Both the position numbers and the translations under genes were made by a program. Source: Streptomyces hygroscopicus subsp. hygroscopicus (GTDB lineage: Bacteria; Actinomycetota; Actinomycetes; Streptomycetales; Streptomycetaceae). From it: a stretch of 64,000 nt of DNA. Numbering within the stretch: the first letter of the stretch is position 1; each line of letters starts with the position of its first letter. Below, piece after piece: positions 43,338 to 50,677 of the stretch. The notes below the pieces were generated by a model, which searched no databases, was not told where the DNA came from, and was given only the letters and a program-made list of their open reading frames with translations. The stretch covers positions 526,240 to 590,239 of the forward strand of contig NZ_BSSM01000003.1 in the NCBI RefSeq assembly GCF_030269125.1. Direction: 5' to 3'.

Positions 43338-43850
43338 CACGGGTCCATCCTGGCCCAGATTCCGTCCCGTCAGTCCCGGACTACGGAAAAGTAGACCAGC
43401 GAGGTCGGAGGGTGGACAAGCGGGCCAGGAACTGTCCACGCACGTGAAGGGCGCAAAGCGCGCCGCACTCCGGGCAGGTCAGCAGCTGATCATGCCGGTG
43501 CCGCCGTTTCACTCGGCATGGGCAAGCGTCATTGCAAGGGTCATGATCCGGTCGGACGCCTGCCGGGCCCGGTACGTCTGGGCCCGGCACACGTCGTACC
43601 GGCGCCGGGCCGACGCGTTCCTCGGCAGCCGGGCCCGCAGGAGGCGCGGAAGCGAATGCGGACCACGCTTCCAGCGTTGCTGACCGGGCCTCTCCCGCGG
43701 GCCCTTGCTGTCGAAGCTCGTTTCCGGCACAGACCTGGGGAGCGGTCGTGGAAAGTGACCCAAGGCGGTTGACGTCTGAAACGCCGTTCGTTTGTGGTTC
43801 CGGAGCGAGATTCACTCTTCGAGCCGGGCAGTGCATGCCACGATGAGCCC
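43338..43850. other. Gap upstream of EACC1; possible gene scrap on the minus strand
   Basis: No intact gene is present. Two minus-strand frames show fair coding character: ARRRYDVCRAQTYRARQ then ASDRIMTLAMTLAHAE near 43515-43620, and LTCPECGALCALHVRGQF near 43430-43485, one frame over. They might be halves of one small broken protein with a CxxC pair. I do not recognise the family. The promoters of the divergent EACC1 and HD genes must also lie here. Confidence 0.3.
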
Positions 43851-44507
43851 ATGAGTGACGAGCGCCGCAGCTTACTTGCCGAGAAGACGCCCTTCCCCGA
43901 CGACCTCGATGATCGACTGCATGCCCAGTTCACCTTTCTCGTCGAGATCGACCAGCTCAAGACCATCCTTCGTCAGTCTCCCCTCGCCGCGGCCGACCGC
44001 CGTGAGAACGACGCGGAGCACTCGTGGCACCTGGCGATGATGGTTGCGATCCTCGCCGAGTACTCCGACCGGCCTATCGATGTAGGCCACACCATCCAGC
44101 TCGTTCTCCTGCATGATCTTGTGGAGATCTATGCCGGCGACACGCCCCTGTACGACAGTGCTGCGGGGAGCGATCAGAACGAACGGGAAGTTGCCGCTGC
44201 TGACGAGCTCTTCGGCTTGCTTCCGGCGGATCAGGCTCAGCGTATGCGGCTTCTGTGGGACGAGTTCGAGGAACGTCGCACTCCGGAAGCCAAGTTCGCC
44301 AAGGCGATGGACCGGCTGCAGCCACTCCTCCTCAACTGGATGGCACGTGGCGGCACATGGCGTACTCCGGGCATCACCGCTGATGATGTCCGGGCCCGCA
44401 AGGCCGTGATCGGGGAGGCGTCCGCCTCCCTCTGGAGGGCCGGGCGGCGCCTCATCGACGAGGGGGAGACGCGCGGCTGGTCGAGACGTGCCGCGCCCCG
44501 GGGTTGA
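43851..44507 (+). CDS. HD-domain hydrolase (YfbR/HDDC2-like nucleotidase)
   Basis: This 218-residue protein has an HD phosphohydrolase fold. The H...HD...D ligands are visible as His in AEHSWHLAMMV (about residue 62), HD in LLHDLVEIYAGD (about 88-89) and a distal Asp in FAKAMDRLQP (about 150). The pattern LVEIYAGDTP is typical of the HDDC2/YfbR group, which hydrolyses 5'-deoxyribonucleotides. The start ATG 43851 (MSDERRSLL) is preferred over one 57 bases upstream that lacks family similarity. It stands alone, opposite the EACC1 operon. Confidence 0.88.
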   Translation: MSDERRSLLAEKTPFPDDLDDRLHAQFTFLVEIDQLKTILRQSPLAAADRRENDAEHSWHLAMMVAILAEYSDRPIDVGHTIQLVLLHDLVEIYAGDTPLYDSAAGSDQNEREVAAADELFGLLPADQAQRMRLLWDEFEERRTPEAKFAKAMDRLQPLLLNWMARGGTWRTPGITADDVRARKAVIGEASASLWRAGRRLIDEGETRGWSRRAAPRG

Positions 44508-44544
44508 CGGGTGCCACGTCGTTGCTCTGCGCCTGGAGAGCGCG

Positions 44545-44937
44545 TCACGTGGTCACTGAAGCAGGATCACCTTGCGGAGTAGTTCGCATGCGGCTCGTCC
44601 ACAGAGTTGCCTCTTGATTTCTTTGACGCGGTTCACGGGGCCTTCCGCGCACGACCACGAGGGCGTCGTCGGCGTAGCCGAGGACGGGGATGAAGCCCGG
44701 TACCAGGTCGAGGGGCATGGCGAGGTAGCCGAGCAGCAGCCACAGTCGCACCGCACCCTGCGGGAGGGCCCGGTCGCGGGCGAGGCGGGGGAGGGGCCGC
44801 AGTAGGTCGGGCAGCAGCCGGATCGCTTCGGTCAGCAGGTCGCCGCGCGGGCGGGCGAGGGCCGGGGCGGCGAGGATGAGGAGCCGGAGCAGCAGGCCGC
44901 CTGTGACGGTCAGGGCTATGGACCACAAGGTGTTCAC
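44545..44937 (-). CDS. YkvA-like DUF1232 membrane protein with a foreign tail
   Basis: The frame of 130 residues starts at GTG 44937. It has an N-terminal transmembrane helix and the DUF1232 core RLWLLLGYLAMPLDLVPGFIPVLGYADDALVV, whose DLxPxFIPVxGxxDD signature is complete. After ALVVV the expected hydrophobic ending is replaced: the DNA from about 44648 downward encodes, one frame over, the tail of an ISL3-type transposase. The last 30 residues are therefore a frame-shadow of IS sequence. The protein is probably truncated by an old insertion-deletion. Its role is unknown. Confidence 0.65.
   Translation of the reverse strand: MNTLWSIALTVTGGLLLRLLILAAPALARPRGDLLTEAIRLLPDLLRPLPRLARDRALPQGAVRLWLLLGYLAMPLDLVPGFIPVLGYADDALVVVRGRPREPRQRNQEATLWTSRMRTTPQGDPASVTT
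44553..44648 (-). mobile_element. Tail of an ISL3-family transposase
   Basis: About 30 residues read EGPVNRVKEIKRQLCGRAAC then ELLRKVILLQ and stop. This is the characteristic C-terminus of ISL3 transposases (EGxxNRxKxIKRQMYGRAGFxLLRKRVLL). Nothing else of the element remains. It interrupts the YkvA-like gene. Confidence 0.75.
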
Positions 44938-44959
44938 GGGCGGTGGCTTTCCACGGCGC

Positions 44960-45220
44960 GCAGCCGTACCGCGGCACGGCCGGTACTGCCGCGGTGGTCT
45001 CGGCGGCGAGGGCGGCGGCCTCGAACCTCTTCATCGCCTGCCGGGCGGGGTCGAGTTCGGCACGGACCTCGGTGCCGATCGGGGCGGCGAAGTAGTCGCG
45101 GGCTTTGATCTCGGCCACCCAGGTCTCGAAGCGGGCCCGGTCGGCCTCGGACTCCTCGACCTCGGCGAAGGTGGTGCGGCCTTTGGCGGTCTCGGTCGTG
45201 ACCGAGGCGGAATGCGCCGA
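44960..45220 (-). pseudogene. Remnant of an unidentified gene
   Basis: A minus-strand frame without a start reads TTFAEVEESEADRARFETWV, then AEIKARDYFAAPIGTEVRAE and DPARQAMKRFEAAALAAET. Amino-acid composition and codon bias are those of a real protein, but a TGA lies just upstream and there is no convincing start or family match. It may be the 3' part of a broken gene that once continued from the small ORF at 45254-45430. Confidence 0.35.
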
Positions 45221-45253
45221 TCAGCTCGCCGCGCTCGACCGGATCTGTCGGGG

Positions 45254-45430
45254 TCAGGAGGCGGCGGAGATGCCGAGAGAGTGGAGGAACCGGCCGGCCG
45301 CCGCTTCTGCGGTGGCCGGGTCGATGCCGGCGGGCTCGTGGACGACCCGGAGGGCGGGCCGGGCAGGAGCCGCGTCCTCCTCGTCTTGCGGGTGTGTTCG
45401 GGTGGTGGCGTGGAGGGGGCGCTCGGTCAT
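45254..45430 (-). CDS. Short ORF coupled to the upstream membrane-protein gene
   Basis: This 58-residue ORF starts at ATG 45430, one base after the stop of the 45432-45890 gene, with GGAGGAAG as ribosome-binding site. The second half (GIDPATAEAAAGRFLHSLGI) loosely resembles the start of GTP cyclohydrolase I-like proteins, but the catalytic part is missing. It may be a truncated N-terminus, with 44960-45220 as a possible downstream scrap. Function unknown. Confidence 0.4.
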   Translation of the reverse strand: MTERPLHATTRTHPQDEEDAAPARPALRVVHEPAGIDPATAEAAAGRFLHSLGISAAS

Positions 45431-45431
45431 C

Positions 45432-45890
45432 TCAGCTTCCTCCGATGCCGAGGGCGGTGAGCAGGACCAGGACGAGGGTGGCCACGGCGAACAGTCCGTG
45501 GGCCAGGACGACCGCCACCGGGAAGTGACGCTCGGCGGGAACGGTTCCGCCGGCTCCTGATGAAGCCGCTGCGGCGGCCGGAGCTTGGGTGGTGGCGCGG
45601 TCGCGGTAGACCGGGATCCATCGGGCCAGCATCACGAATCCCAGCACGGCGACGGGCAGCAGCAGGCCGAAGGAGATCCAGGCCAGGGCGCTTTTGTCGG
45701 CGATGACGTAGACGATCCATACCACCAGTCCGATCGCGGCCAGGGCGAAGTGGCCGAAGACGACGGGGGCGGGCAAGCGGCTGGTGCCGGATTGCTGCTG
45801 GCTGATCCCGCCGCGTTGGATCCAGGTGCCGAGCATGTAGAAGCCGCCGAGTGCGGTGACCACCCAGGTGATCAGTGCGGCGATGTCCAT
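45432..45890 (-). CDS. Four-helix integral membrane protein of unknown function
   Basis: This 152-residue protein has four hydrophobic helices: about 5-25 (LITWVVTALGGFYMLGTWI), 45-65, 70-90 and 125-148. A Gly-Ile-Ser-Gln-Gln loop and an Ala-rich cytosolic loop separate them. The length and helix plan resemble small actinobacterial membrane proteins encoded next to DUF2231 genes. It lies 68 bp downstream of the DUF2231 gene on the same strand, with a short ORF coupled to its end, and is probably part of one operon with 45959-46507. Confidence 0.7.
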   Translation of the reverse strand: MDIAALITWVVTALGGFYMLGTWIQRGGISQQQSGTSRLPAPVVFGHFALAAIGLVVWIVYVIADKSALAWISFGLLLPVAVLGFVMLARWIPVYRDRATTQAPAAAAASSGAGGTVPAERHFPVAVVLAHGLFAVATLVLVLLTALGIGGS

Positions 45891-45958
45891 GGGGAACTCC
45901 CGAATGAGAATGTCGAAGGCGGCCGGAGAGGCCGGCCTGTAGTGGGGGTTGTGCGGTT

Positions 45959-46507
45959 CTAGGCGGCTGGGCGGACGTTTCGCGCGCTGGTGCCGGGCGT
46001 GTATCCCTCAGCTTGGGTGTCTTCGTCGGCGACGCGGACGCCGTAGCGGTAGGCGAGCTTGCCGCCCAGGAATCCCGAGACCCCCAGGAGAACGAGGCTG
46101 ACCGCGGACAGACCGAGGCTGCCCCAGTCGACGCTTCTGCCGCTGCTGTAGGTGCTGTGACGCCACAGGAAGTTGACCGCGTAGGCGATGGTCACCAGCA
46201 GGTTCAGCGTCATGTGGACCAGGGCGGTGCGGAAGGCCGGCGTCCGGGCGGGGATCGCGAACAGGTCGAGGAAGCCGACCATGGCCGCCAGCAGGGCGCC
46301 GATCACCCCGACCGCGATCAGCCACTCCGAGCCCTGGGTGAGGAATCCCGGCCGGTTGGTCACGTGGGAGGCGATGTCGAACACCAGGCTGGTCACCCAG
46401 GCGCCGATCGGCACCGTGACCAGGATCGGGTGGAACGGGTGGCCGTATGGGCCGGCGAGCAAGGCGCTGACCGGACGCTTTGCCTGGAGCCGGGATGCAT
46501 CAGTCAT
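45959..46507 (-). CDS. DUF2231 membrane protein
   Basis: This 182-residue protein has the DUF2231 signature GPYGHPFHPILVTVPIGAWVTSLVFD near the N-terminus and four transmembrane helices (VIGALLAAMVGFLDL, HMTLNLLVTIAYAVNFL, LSAVSLVLLGVSGFLGGKLAYRYG). DUF2231 proteins often occur with haem, Rieske or redox proteins in actinobacteria, but their function is not established. The start ATG 46507 has GAGGAGG five bases upstream. It is divergent from a Cys-rich HTH regulator, with a 9-bp inverted repeat in the gap. Confidence 0.85.
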   Translation of the reverse strand: MTDASRLQAKRPVSALLAGPYGHPFHPILVTVPIGAWVTSLVFDIASHVTNRPGFLTQGSEWLIAVGVIGALLAAMVGFLDLFAIPARTPAFRTALVHMTLNLLVTIAYAVNFLWRHSTYSSGRSVDWGSLGLSAVSLVLLGVSGFLGGKLAYRYGVRVADEDTQAEGYTPGTSARNVRPAA

Positions 46508-46534
46508 CGTGACCTCCTCCGCTCGTTTCACTAA

Positions 46535-46572
46535 CAAGTCTTGGTCTTATTGCTGATGGTCGTCAAGACTTG
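46535..46572. promoter_or_regulatory. Inverted repeat in the DUF2231/regulator gap
   Basis: CAAGTCTTG (46535-46543) and CAAGACTTG (46564-46572) are perfect 9-bp inverted copies 20 bases apart. The stretch between is AT-rich, as expected for a promoter. A likely operator for the regulator encoded at 46632. Confidence 0.6.
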
Positions 46573-46631
46573 CAGGAGAGCAGGGCAGCGGGAACACTTG
46601 TGCCTACGCATATGGGGGATACGGTGGTGTC

Positions 46632-47384
46632 GTGGCTTCCGAGCAGACAGTTCCGGCCGACACGGTCGGCAGCGCTATCGACTCCGTCAGCGTCCTGAGT
46701 GAGGACTCGCGACGGCGCATGTTCGCTTTCATCCGCCGCGCCGGGCACGCCGTCACCCGCGACGAGGCCGCCGCGAACGTCGGCATCTCCCGCAAGCTCG
46801 CCGCCTTCCACCTCGACAAGCTCGTCGACGCCGGCCTGCTGCGCGCCCGCTACGAGACGCCGGGTGGGATCCGCAAGGTCGGCAGGCGGCCGAAGGTGTA
46901 CGAGCCCACCGACGCCCAGATCACCGTGAGCATCCCCGACCGGCGACACGAACTCCTCGCGGACCTTCTCCTGGAGGCGGTCCTGACCGAGGGAGCGGAC
47001 GAAAACGCTGTTCAGTCGGCCATGCGGACCGCCGGGCGGCGCGGCCGGCAGCTGGGTGAGGCCGCACGGGAGGAGACCCGCCCCGGGCGTCTGGGTCCCG
47101 AGCGCGGGCTGACCGCCTGCGAGGCGCTGCTGGAGGTGTACGGCTACGAACCCGTCCGGGAGGCCCCCACCCGGCTCCGGCTGCGCAACTGTCCGTTCCA
47201 TCCGCTGGCCGTGAAAGCTCCTGACCTGGTGTGCGGCATGAACCAGGCCTTCCTGGGCGGCTACCTCACCGGCTTGGAGGTCAACGGTATCCAGGCCGTC
47301 CTGGCCCCCGAACCCGGTGAATGCTGCGTACGGCTGTGCCCGACCGATCCCGACCGTGATGACCAGACGCTCCAGGATCACTGA
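46632..47384 (+). CDS. ArsR/DeoR-like HTH regulator with a C-terminal Cys cluster
   Basis: This 250-residue protein has an N-terminal winged HTH (RRRMFAFIRRAGHAVTRDEAAANVGISRKLAAFHLDKLVDAGLL, about 25-70). The C-terminal domain has conserved Cys: RNCPFHPLA (about 190), LVCGMN (about 204) and CCVRLC (about 234-239). This resembles SufR-like regulators that hold an Fe-S cluster, and an Fe-S or metal redox sensor is a reasonable inference. The GTG start at 46632 follows GGGGGAT. It is divergent from the DUF2231 gene and probably controls it through the inverted repeat between them. Confidence 0.82.
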   Translation: MASEQTVPADTVGSAIDSVSVLSEDSRRRMFAFIRRAGHAVTRDEAAANVGISRKLAAFHLDKLVDAGLLRARYETPGGIRKVGRRPKVYEPTDAQITVSIPDRRHELLADLLLEAVLTEGADENAVQSAMRTAGRRGRQLGEAAREETRPGRLGPERGLTACEALLEVYGYEPVREAPTRLRLRNCPFHPLAVKAPDLVCGMNQAFLGGYLTGLEVNGIQAVLAPEPGECCVRLCPTDPDRDDQTLQDH

Positions 47385-47509
47385 CACGGCGCACGGCCGC
47401 ATGTCCCCGCGGGCCACCGACGCGATGCGCACCCCCTGAGGATTGAGGATCACGCAACCGCCCGCGATCCCACTGCGGGACACATGTCACTGGTGCCCGA
47501 CGTCTGATC

Positions 47510-47953
47510 GAGCTGGTCAGGCGGCTGTCGGCGGCGCGCACCGCACCCCCTGCACCTCCCGCCCGACCGGCTCGCCGGAGCGGCGGGCTGGGCTGGCTTC
47601 TGATCCGCATCCTCGCTGAGCAGGTCAGCGTCCTGCCCGCCGAGGACGGCAAGGAGCGCGCTCAGTCGCGGCGCCGGGCCGAGGCGCCTCTCGGCGGCCG
47701 GGCCCCCGCGCGATTCGCAGAAGCGGATGCGCGCCATGCTCCCAGCACCGCCCTGGCGCCGCCGACCCTCTCCACCGGTGACTTCACGCACCAGGCGTAC
47801 GAGGCGGCCTTCGGCTCGGTCGGCGAGCGCTACTGGATCCCGGCCTTGCGACGGCGAAGCCGAGCGGGGCCGCCAGGTCCTCGACGTCATGTCGCCACCA
47901 TCGGCATCACCGACTGCGGAATGACAAGCGCCATCGGCTACGCCGCGGCGTAG
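47510..47953 (+). pseudogene. Possible decayed gene without a start
   Basis: One plus-strand frame is open to a TAG at 47951-47953. It reads RLIELVRRLSAARTAPP early, then WLLIRILAEQVSVLPAEDGK and GDFTHQAYEAAFGSVGERYW. It has coding-like composition but no ATG or GTG start in a sensible place and overlaps the minus-strand gene ending at 47907. No family is recognised. Confidence 0.25.
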
Positions 47954-48317
47954 CCGCCGCCTCGGCCTCCGGCTCCGGCTCCGTCCTGGGCGGCGGGGCG
48001 ATCCGGTCCGGATCCAGCCCCACCTTGTCCGGGTGCACACACGCCGGCGTCCGGTCGTCCAGCGTGTAGCGGAAGCCATCGGCCGGATCGAACGGGCACT
48101 CCCACGAGGGCCGCGAATACACCACGAACGCCTCGCGCGGCAAGCGCTTCGACGGGCAGATGCCACACGCCGGATGGTCCTCGCCCTGGGCGAACGGCTC
48201 GCTCACAATGGCACGGTAGCCGAGCACCGGCACCCGCCGAGACCGGAACACTGGCGCGGTCGCCCCGATGCGGGCGGCGGTGAGGGTGTCGCCGGTGCGG
48301 ATGGTCGCGAAACGCAT
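47907..48317 (-). CDS. Hypothetical protein with Cys-rich zinc-ribbon-like segment
   Basis: This 136-residue protein starts at ATG 48317 (MRFATIRTGDTLTAARIG). It contains ACGICPSKRLP and later WECPFDPADGF and ACVHPDK, so four Cys and two His could form a small metal site. The final third is charged and rich in Pro/Glu/Arg and is likely disordered. I do not recognise the family. It is followed by no obvious partner; the upstream MBL gene (48347-49000) is on the same strand, 29 bp away, so the two may be co-transcribed. Confidence 0.6.
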   Translation of the reverse strand: MRFATIRTGDTLTAARIGATAPVFRSRRVPVLGYRAIVSEPFAQGEDHPACGICPSKRLPREAFVVYSRPSWECPFDPADGFRYTLDDRTPACVHPDKVGLDPDRIAPPPRTEPEPEAEAAATPRRSRWRLSFRSR

Positions 48318-48346
48318 GCCGCTCCAACGTGCGGGAGCCCAGAGCC

Positions 48347-49000
48347 TTACTGGGCCTGGAGTTGGACGGTGGTGCCCGGCGCGAGGCGCTGGATGGCGGT
48401 GCCGGTCAGGCCGTTCTCGCCGAGGAGGTTGGCGACGGAGTTCTGCCCGAGTTCGCTGAGCATGAGTTCGTGGATCTGGATGATGTGTTCGGGCTTGACG
48501 GCGCGGACGTAGTCGGCGGCTTCGCCGAGCTTCGTCCACGGTCCGCTGGTGGGGAGCAGCAGGGTGCGCACGGGGGCGTCGGGTGCAAAGTAGGCGTCGC
48601 CGGGGTGGTAGAGAGCGCCCTCGTCGAGGAGGTAGCCGACGTTGTCGGGGCACGGGATGTCGGCGTGGATCAGCGCGTGGCGGTGCCCGTGCACGGTGAC
48701 GGGGACGGAGCCGACGGTGAAGGTGTCGCCGGCGGCGACGGTGTGCACACGGCTGTCCTGGCCGCCGAGGGCCGCCGTGACGGCGGCGGTGCCGTAGACG
48801 TGCAGTTCGGGCCGGTCGGCGAGTGCGGCGGCGACCAGCTTCTCGTCGAAGTGGTCGAAGTGCTCGTGGGTGATCAGGACCGCTTGGGCCTGAGCGACAG
48901 CGGCCGCCGCGTCCGGGGTGAAGGTGCCGGGGTCGATCACCAGGCGGGTGTCGTCCTTCTCGACGGTGACGCAGGCGTGGGCGTGCTTGGTGAGCTTCAC
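48347..49000 (-). CDS. MBL-fold metal-dependent hydrolase
   Basis: This 217-residue metallo-beta-lactamase-fold protein has the metal motif ITHEHFDHFDEKL (HxHxDH form). Further ligands are seen in VHGHRHAL and YHPGDAYF (the Asp/His after strand 8), and the end is IQIHELML. The short length without a C-terminal extension is typical of the UlaG/YtkL-like subgroup. I choose GTG 49000 (VKLTKHAHACVTVEKDD), because that is the normal start of this subgroup. It is divergent from a MarR gene with three palindromic sites between, so MarR probably represses it. Confidence 0.87.
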   Translation of the reverse strand: MKLTKHAHACVTVEKDDTRLVIDPGTFTPDAAAAVAQAQAVLITHEHFDHFDEKLVAAALADRPELHVYGTAAVTAALGGQDSRVHTVAAGDTFTVGSVPVTVHGHRHALIHADIPCPDNVGYLLDEGALYHPGDAYFAPDAPVRTLLLPTSGPWTKLGEAADYVRAVKPEHIIQIHELMLSELGQNSVANLLGENGLTGTAIQRLAPGTTVQLQAQ

Positions 49001-49026
49001 GGGGTTCCTCTCGGTCCGCATATTTC

Positions 49027-49054
49027 TACAACCAAACTGTACACCCTGGTTGTA
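49027..49054. promoter_or_regulatory. MarR operator candidates 1 and 2 (overlapping)
   Basis: Two 15-bp elements, TACAACC-A-AACTGTA (49027-49041) and TACACCC-T-GGTTGTA (49040-49054), overlap by two bases just upstream of the MBL gene start. Both are degenerate forms of TACAACC-N-GGTTGTA, which also occurs near-perfectly at 49115. Confidence 0.7.
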
Positions 49055-49114
49055 TATCTCGCGAGGTGTGGCCGTGCAGGAGCGGCTGGGCGGACGGCTT
49101 TGTGCGAGAGGTAG

Positions 49115-49129
49115 CACAACCAGGTTGTA
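49115..49129. promoter_or_regulatory. MarR operator candidate 3
   Basis: CACAACC-A-GGTTGTA is a nearly perfect 7+7 inverted repeat 35 bases before the MarR start codon. It matches the sites at 49027-49054, consistent with autoregulation. Confidence 0.75.
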
Positions 49130-49164
49130 CAGACCGGTTGCGGAAATCGGGGTAGGTTGCCGCC

Positions 49165-49593
49165 ATGGACGACGACAACCGACTCGCCGAGGAACTCCGC
49201 CTCACCGTCGGACAACTGGTGCGCACCGTGCGCACCGCCGACACCATGCCCGCAACCGAGTCCGCCGTCCTGGGCTGTCTCGACCGCGACGGCCCGACGA
49301 CCACCGCCGACGTCGCCCAGCAGCGGGGCGTCAGCCATCAGGCGGTCGCCAAGGCGGTCAAGGGGCTGGTGACTCAGGGCCTGGTACGTACCGAGGCGCA
49401 CCCAGCGGACGGCCGCAAGGTCCTGCTGCACCTCACTCCCGCGGGAAGCGAGCGCCTCGCCGAGGAACGGCGCAGGCGCGCGGAGACGCTCGGCGGCGCC
49501 ATCAGCGACTCGCTGAGCGCCGAGGAACGCGCGACACTCGCGGCGGCACTGCCCCTGCTGGCCCGGTTGACGGCGCGCCTGAGAAACCGGTGA
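49165..49593 (+). CDS. MarR-family transcriptional regulator
   Basis: This 142-residue winged-helix protein has the MarR layout: an N-terminal helix, then ESAVLGCLDRDGPTTTADVAQQRGVSHQAVAKAVKGLVTQGLVRTEA for the HTH, the wing DGRKVLLHLTPAGSERL and C-terminal dimerisation helices. ATG 49165 is used. Its divergent partner is the MBL hydrolase, and three copies of one palindrome lie in the gap. The simplest model is a small inducible detoxification switch in which a ligand of MarR releases both promoters. Confidence 0.92.
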   Translation: MDDDNRLAEELRLTVGQLVRTVRTADTMPATESAVLGCLDRDGPTTTADVAQQRGVSHQAVAKAVKGLVTQGLVRTEAHPADGRKVLLHLTPAGSERLAEERRRRAETLGGAISDSLSAEERATLAAALPLLARLTARLRNR

Positions 49594-49627
49594 GCGCGGA
49601 TCGCCTGGAGGCAACCCGCCATATGAC

Positions 49628-50059
49628 CTAGGCTCGCAGCCTCGGATTGTCCACGACCTTGGCTGTCTTCGGGCGCCGAGCCCGGCGTTCAGCGTGCCAC
49701 TGCGCGGTCGAGGCCCGGTAATCCAGCTTGTAGGTCCGGGTAGAGGCATTGCGCCGCAGCTCACGAGAGACCGTCGACGGCGCCCGTCCGAGCCTGCGGG
49801 CGATCTCGCGGACGCCGGCGCCCTGGGCATGCCAGACGGCGATGTCCTCCCGTTCGCGAAAAGACAGGTAGCGCCCGGACACCTCATCAGGAAGACACGG
49901 ATTCACGCCGCCAGCGTGCCGGAACCAGCGGAATCCCACCGGCCCGGACACCCCGGCACCACTGCACGCATCCTCGGTCTTGGCACCCCGGGCAATCGCC
50001 GCCCAGAACCTGGCCCTGTCCTCACGCCAGGCCACCGACGGCCTGCCCGGCGACGGCAT
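49628..50059 (-). mobile_element. IS30-family transposase N-terminal fragment
   Basis: The frame reads GRPSVAWREDRARFWAAIARGAKT, then GFRWFRHAGGV, then GRYLSFREREDIAVWHAQGAGVREIARRLGRAPSTVSRELRRNAST and YKLDYRASTAQWHAERRARRPKT. These are the N-terminal HTH part and HTH_38 domain of IS30-type transposases. The frame stops at 49628 and the whole DDE catalytic domain is missing. An IS3 fragment abuts it on the upstream side. It is inactive. Confidence 0.8.
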
Positions 50060-50138
50060 CAACCCCGACACGCACGAACCTGCTTGTGCCGCTCCACAGA
50101 GCCCATCGCTCCCCCTCCCGATCAAGGTGTTGCGACGA

Positions 50139-50490
50139 TCAGTCGAATCCGTATCGCGCTCCGCGATCACGGTGCAGAATGCACCCGTCGACGTCTCCAC
50201 GCCGGGCCACGGCGTTGTCCAGGGCGGCCGCGGCCAGGCGGGACTTCATCCGCTCGTCGATGGAGCAGCCCACGATCCTGTTGCTGAAGGCGTCCTTGAT
50301 CGCGCGGAGACAGAGCTTGCCTTCGCCGGTCGCGTACTCGGTGATGTCGGCGAGCCACAGCCGGTTCGCGCAGGTCGCGGTGAAGTCACGGCGGACCAGG
50401 CCGTCGTGCACCGGCGGGCCGGCCTTCCTGCCCTTGCCGCGCTTCTTGCCGGACACGCTCCACCCGCGGTTGTCCCGGCAGTGACGGGCA
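50139..50490 (-). mobile_element. IS3-family transposase (OrfB) internal fragment
   Basis: The minus frame reads CRDNRGWSVSGKKRGKGRKA, GPPVHDGLVRRDFTA, NRLWLADITEYATGEGKLCL, SNRIVGCSIDERMKSRLAAAALDNAV and GCILHRDRGARYG. This is the start of the integrase core of IS3 OrfB: the first catalytic Asp is in ADITE and the second in HRDRG. It stops at 50139 before the catalytic Glu. OrfA and the element ends are not seen. Confidence 0.82.
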
Positions 50491-50677
50491 CCCCGTCCAC
50501 GGCCGGCTCCTTCACGAGCGGGTAGATCCTTTTCCCGGCAGACGTGCCTGCGACGGACAGGCCGCGGCCCGCCGCAGGACCTCGTTCTATGCAGCAGGCC
50601 CTACCGCATGGTGGTGCCTCCCGGGCAGGGCCTGCCGGTGGCGATGACGACGTGTTCCGGAAGCGCTTCGCCGTTCG

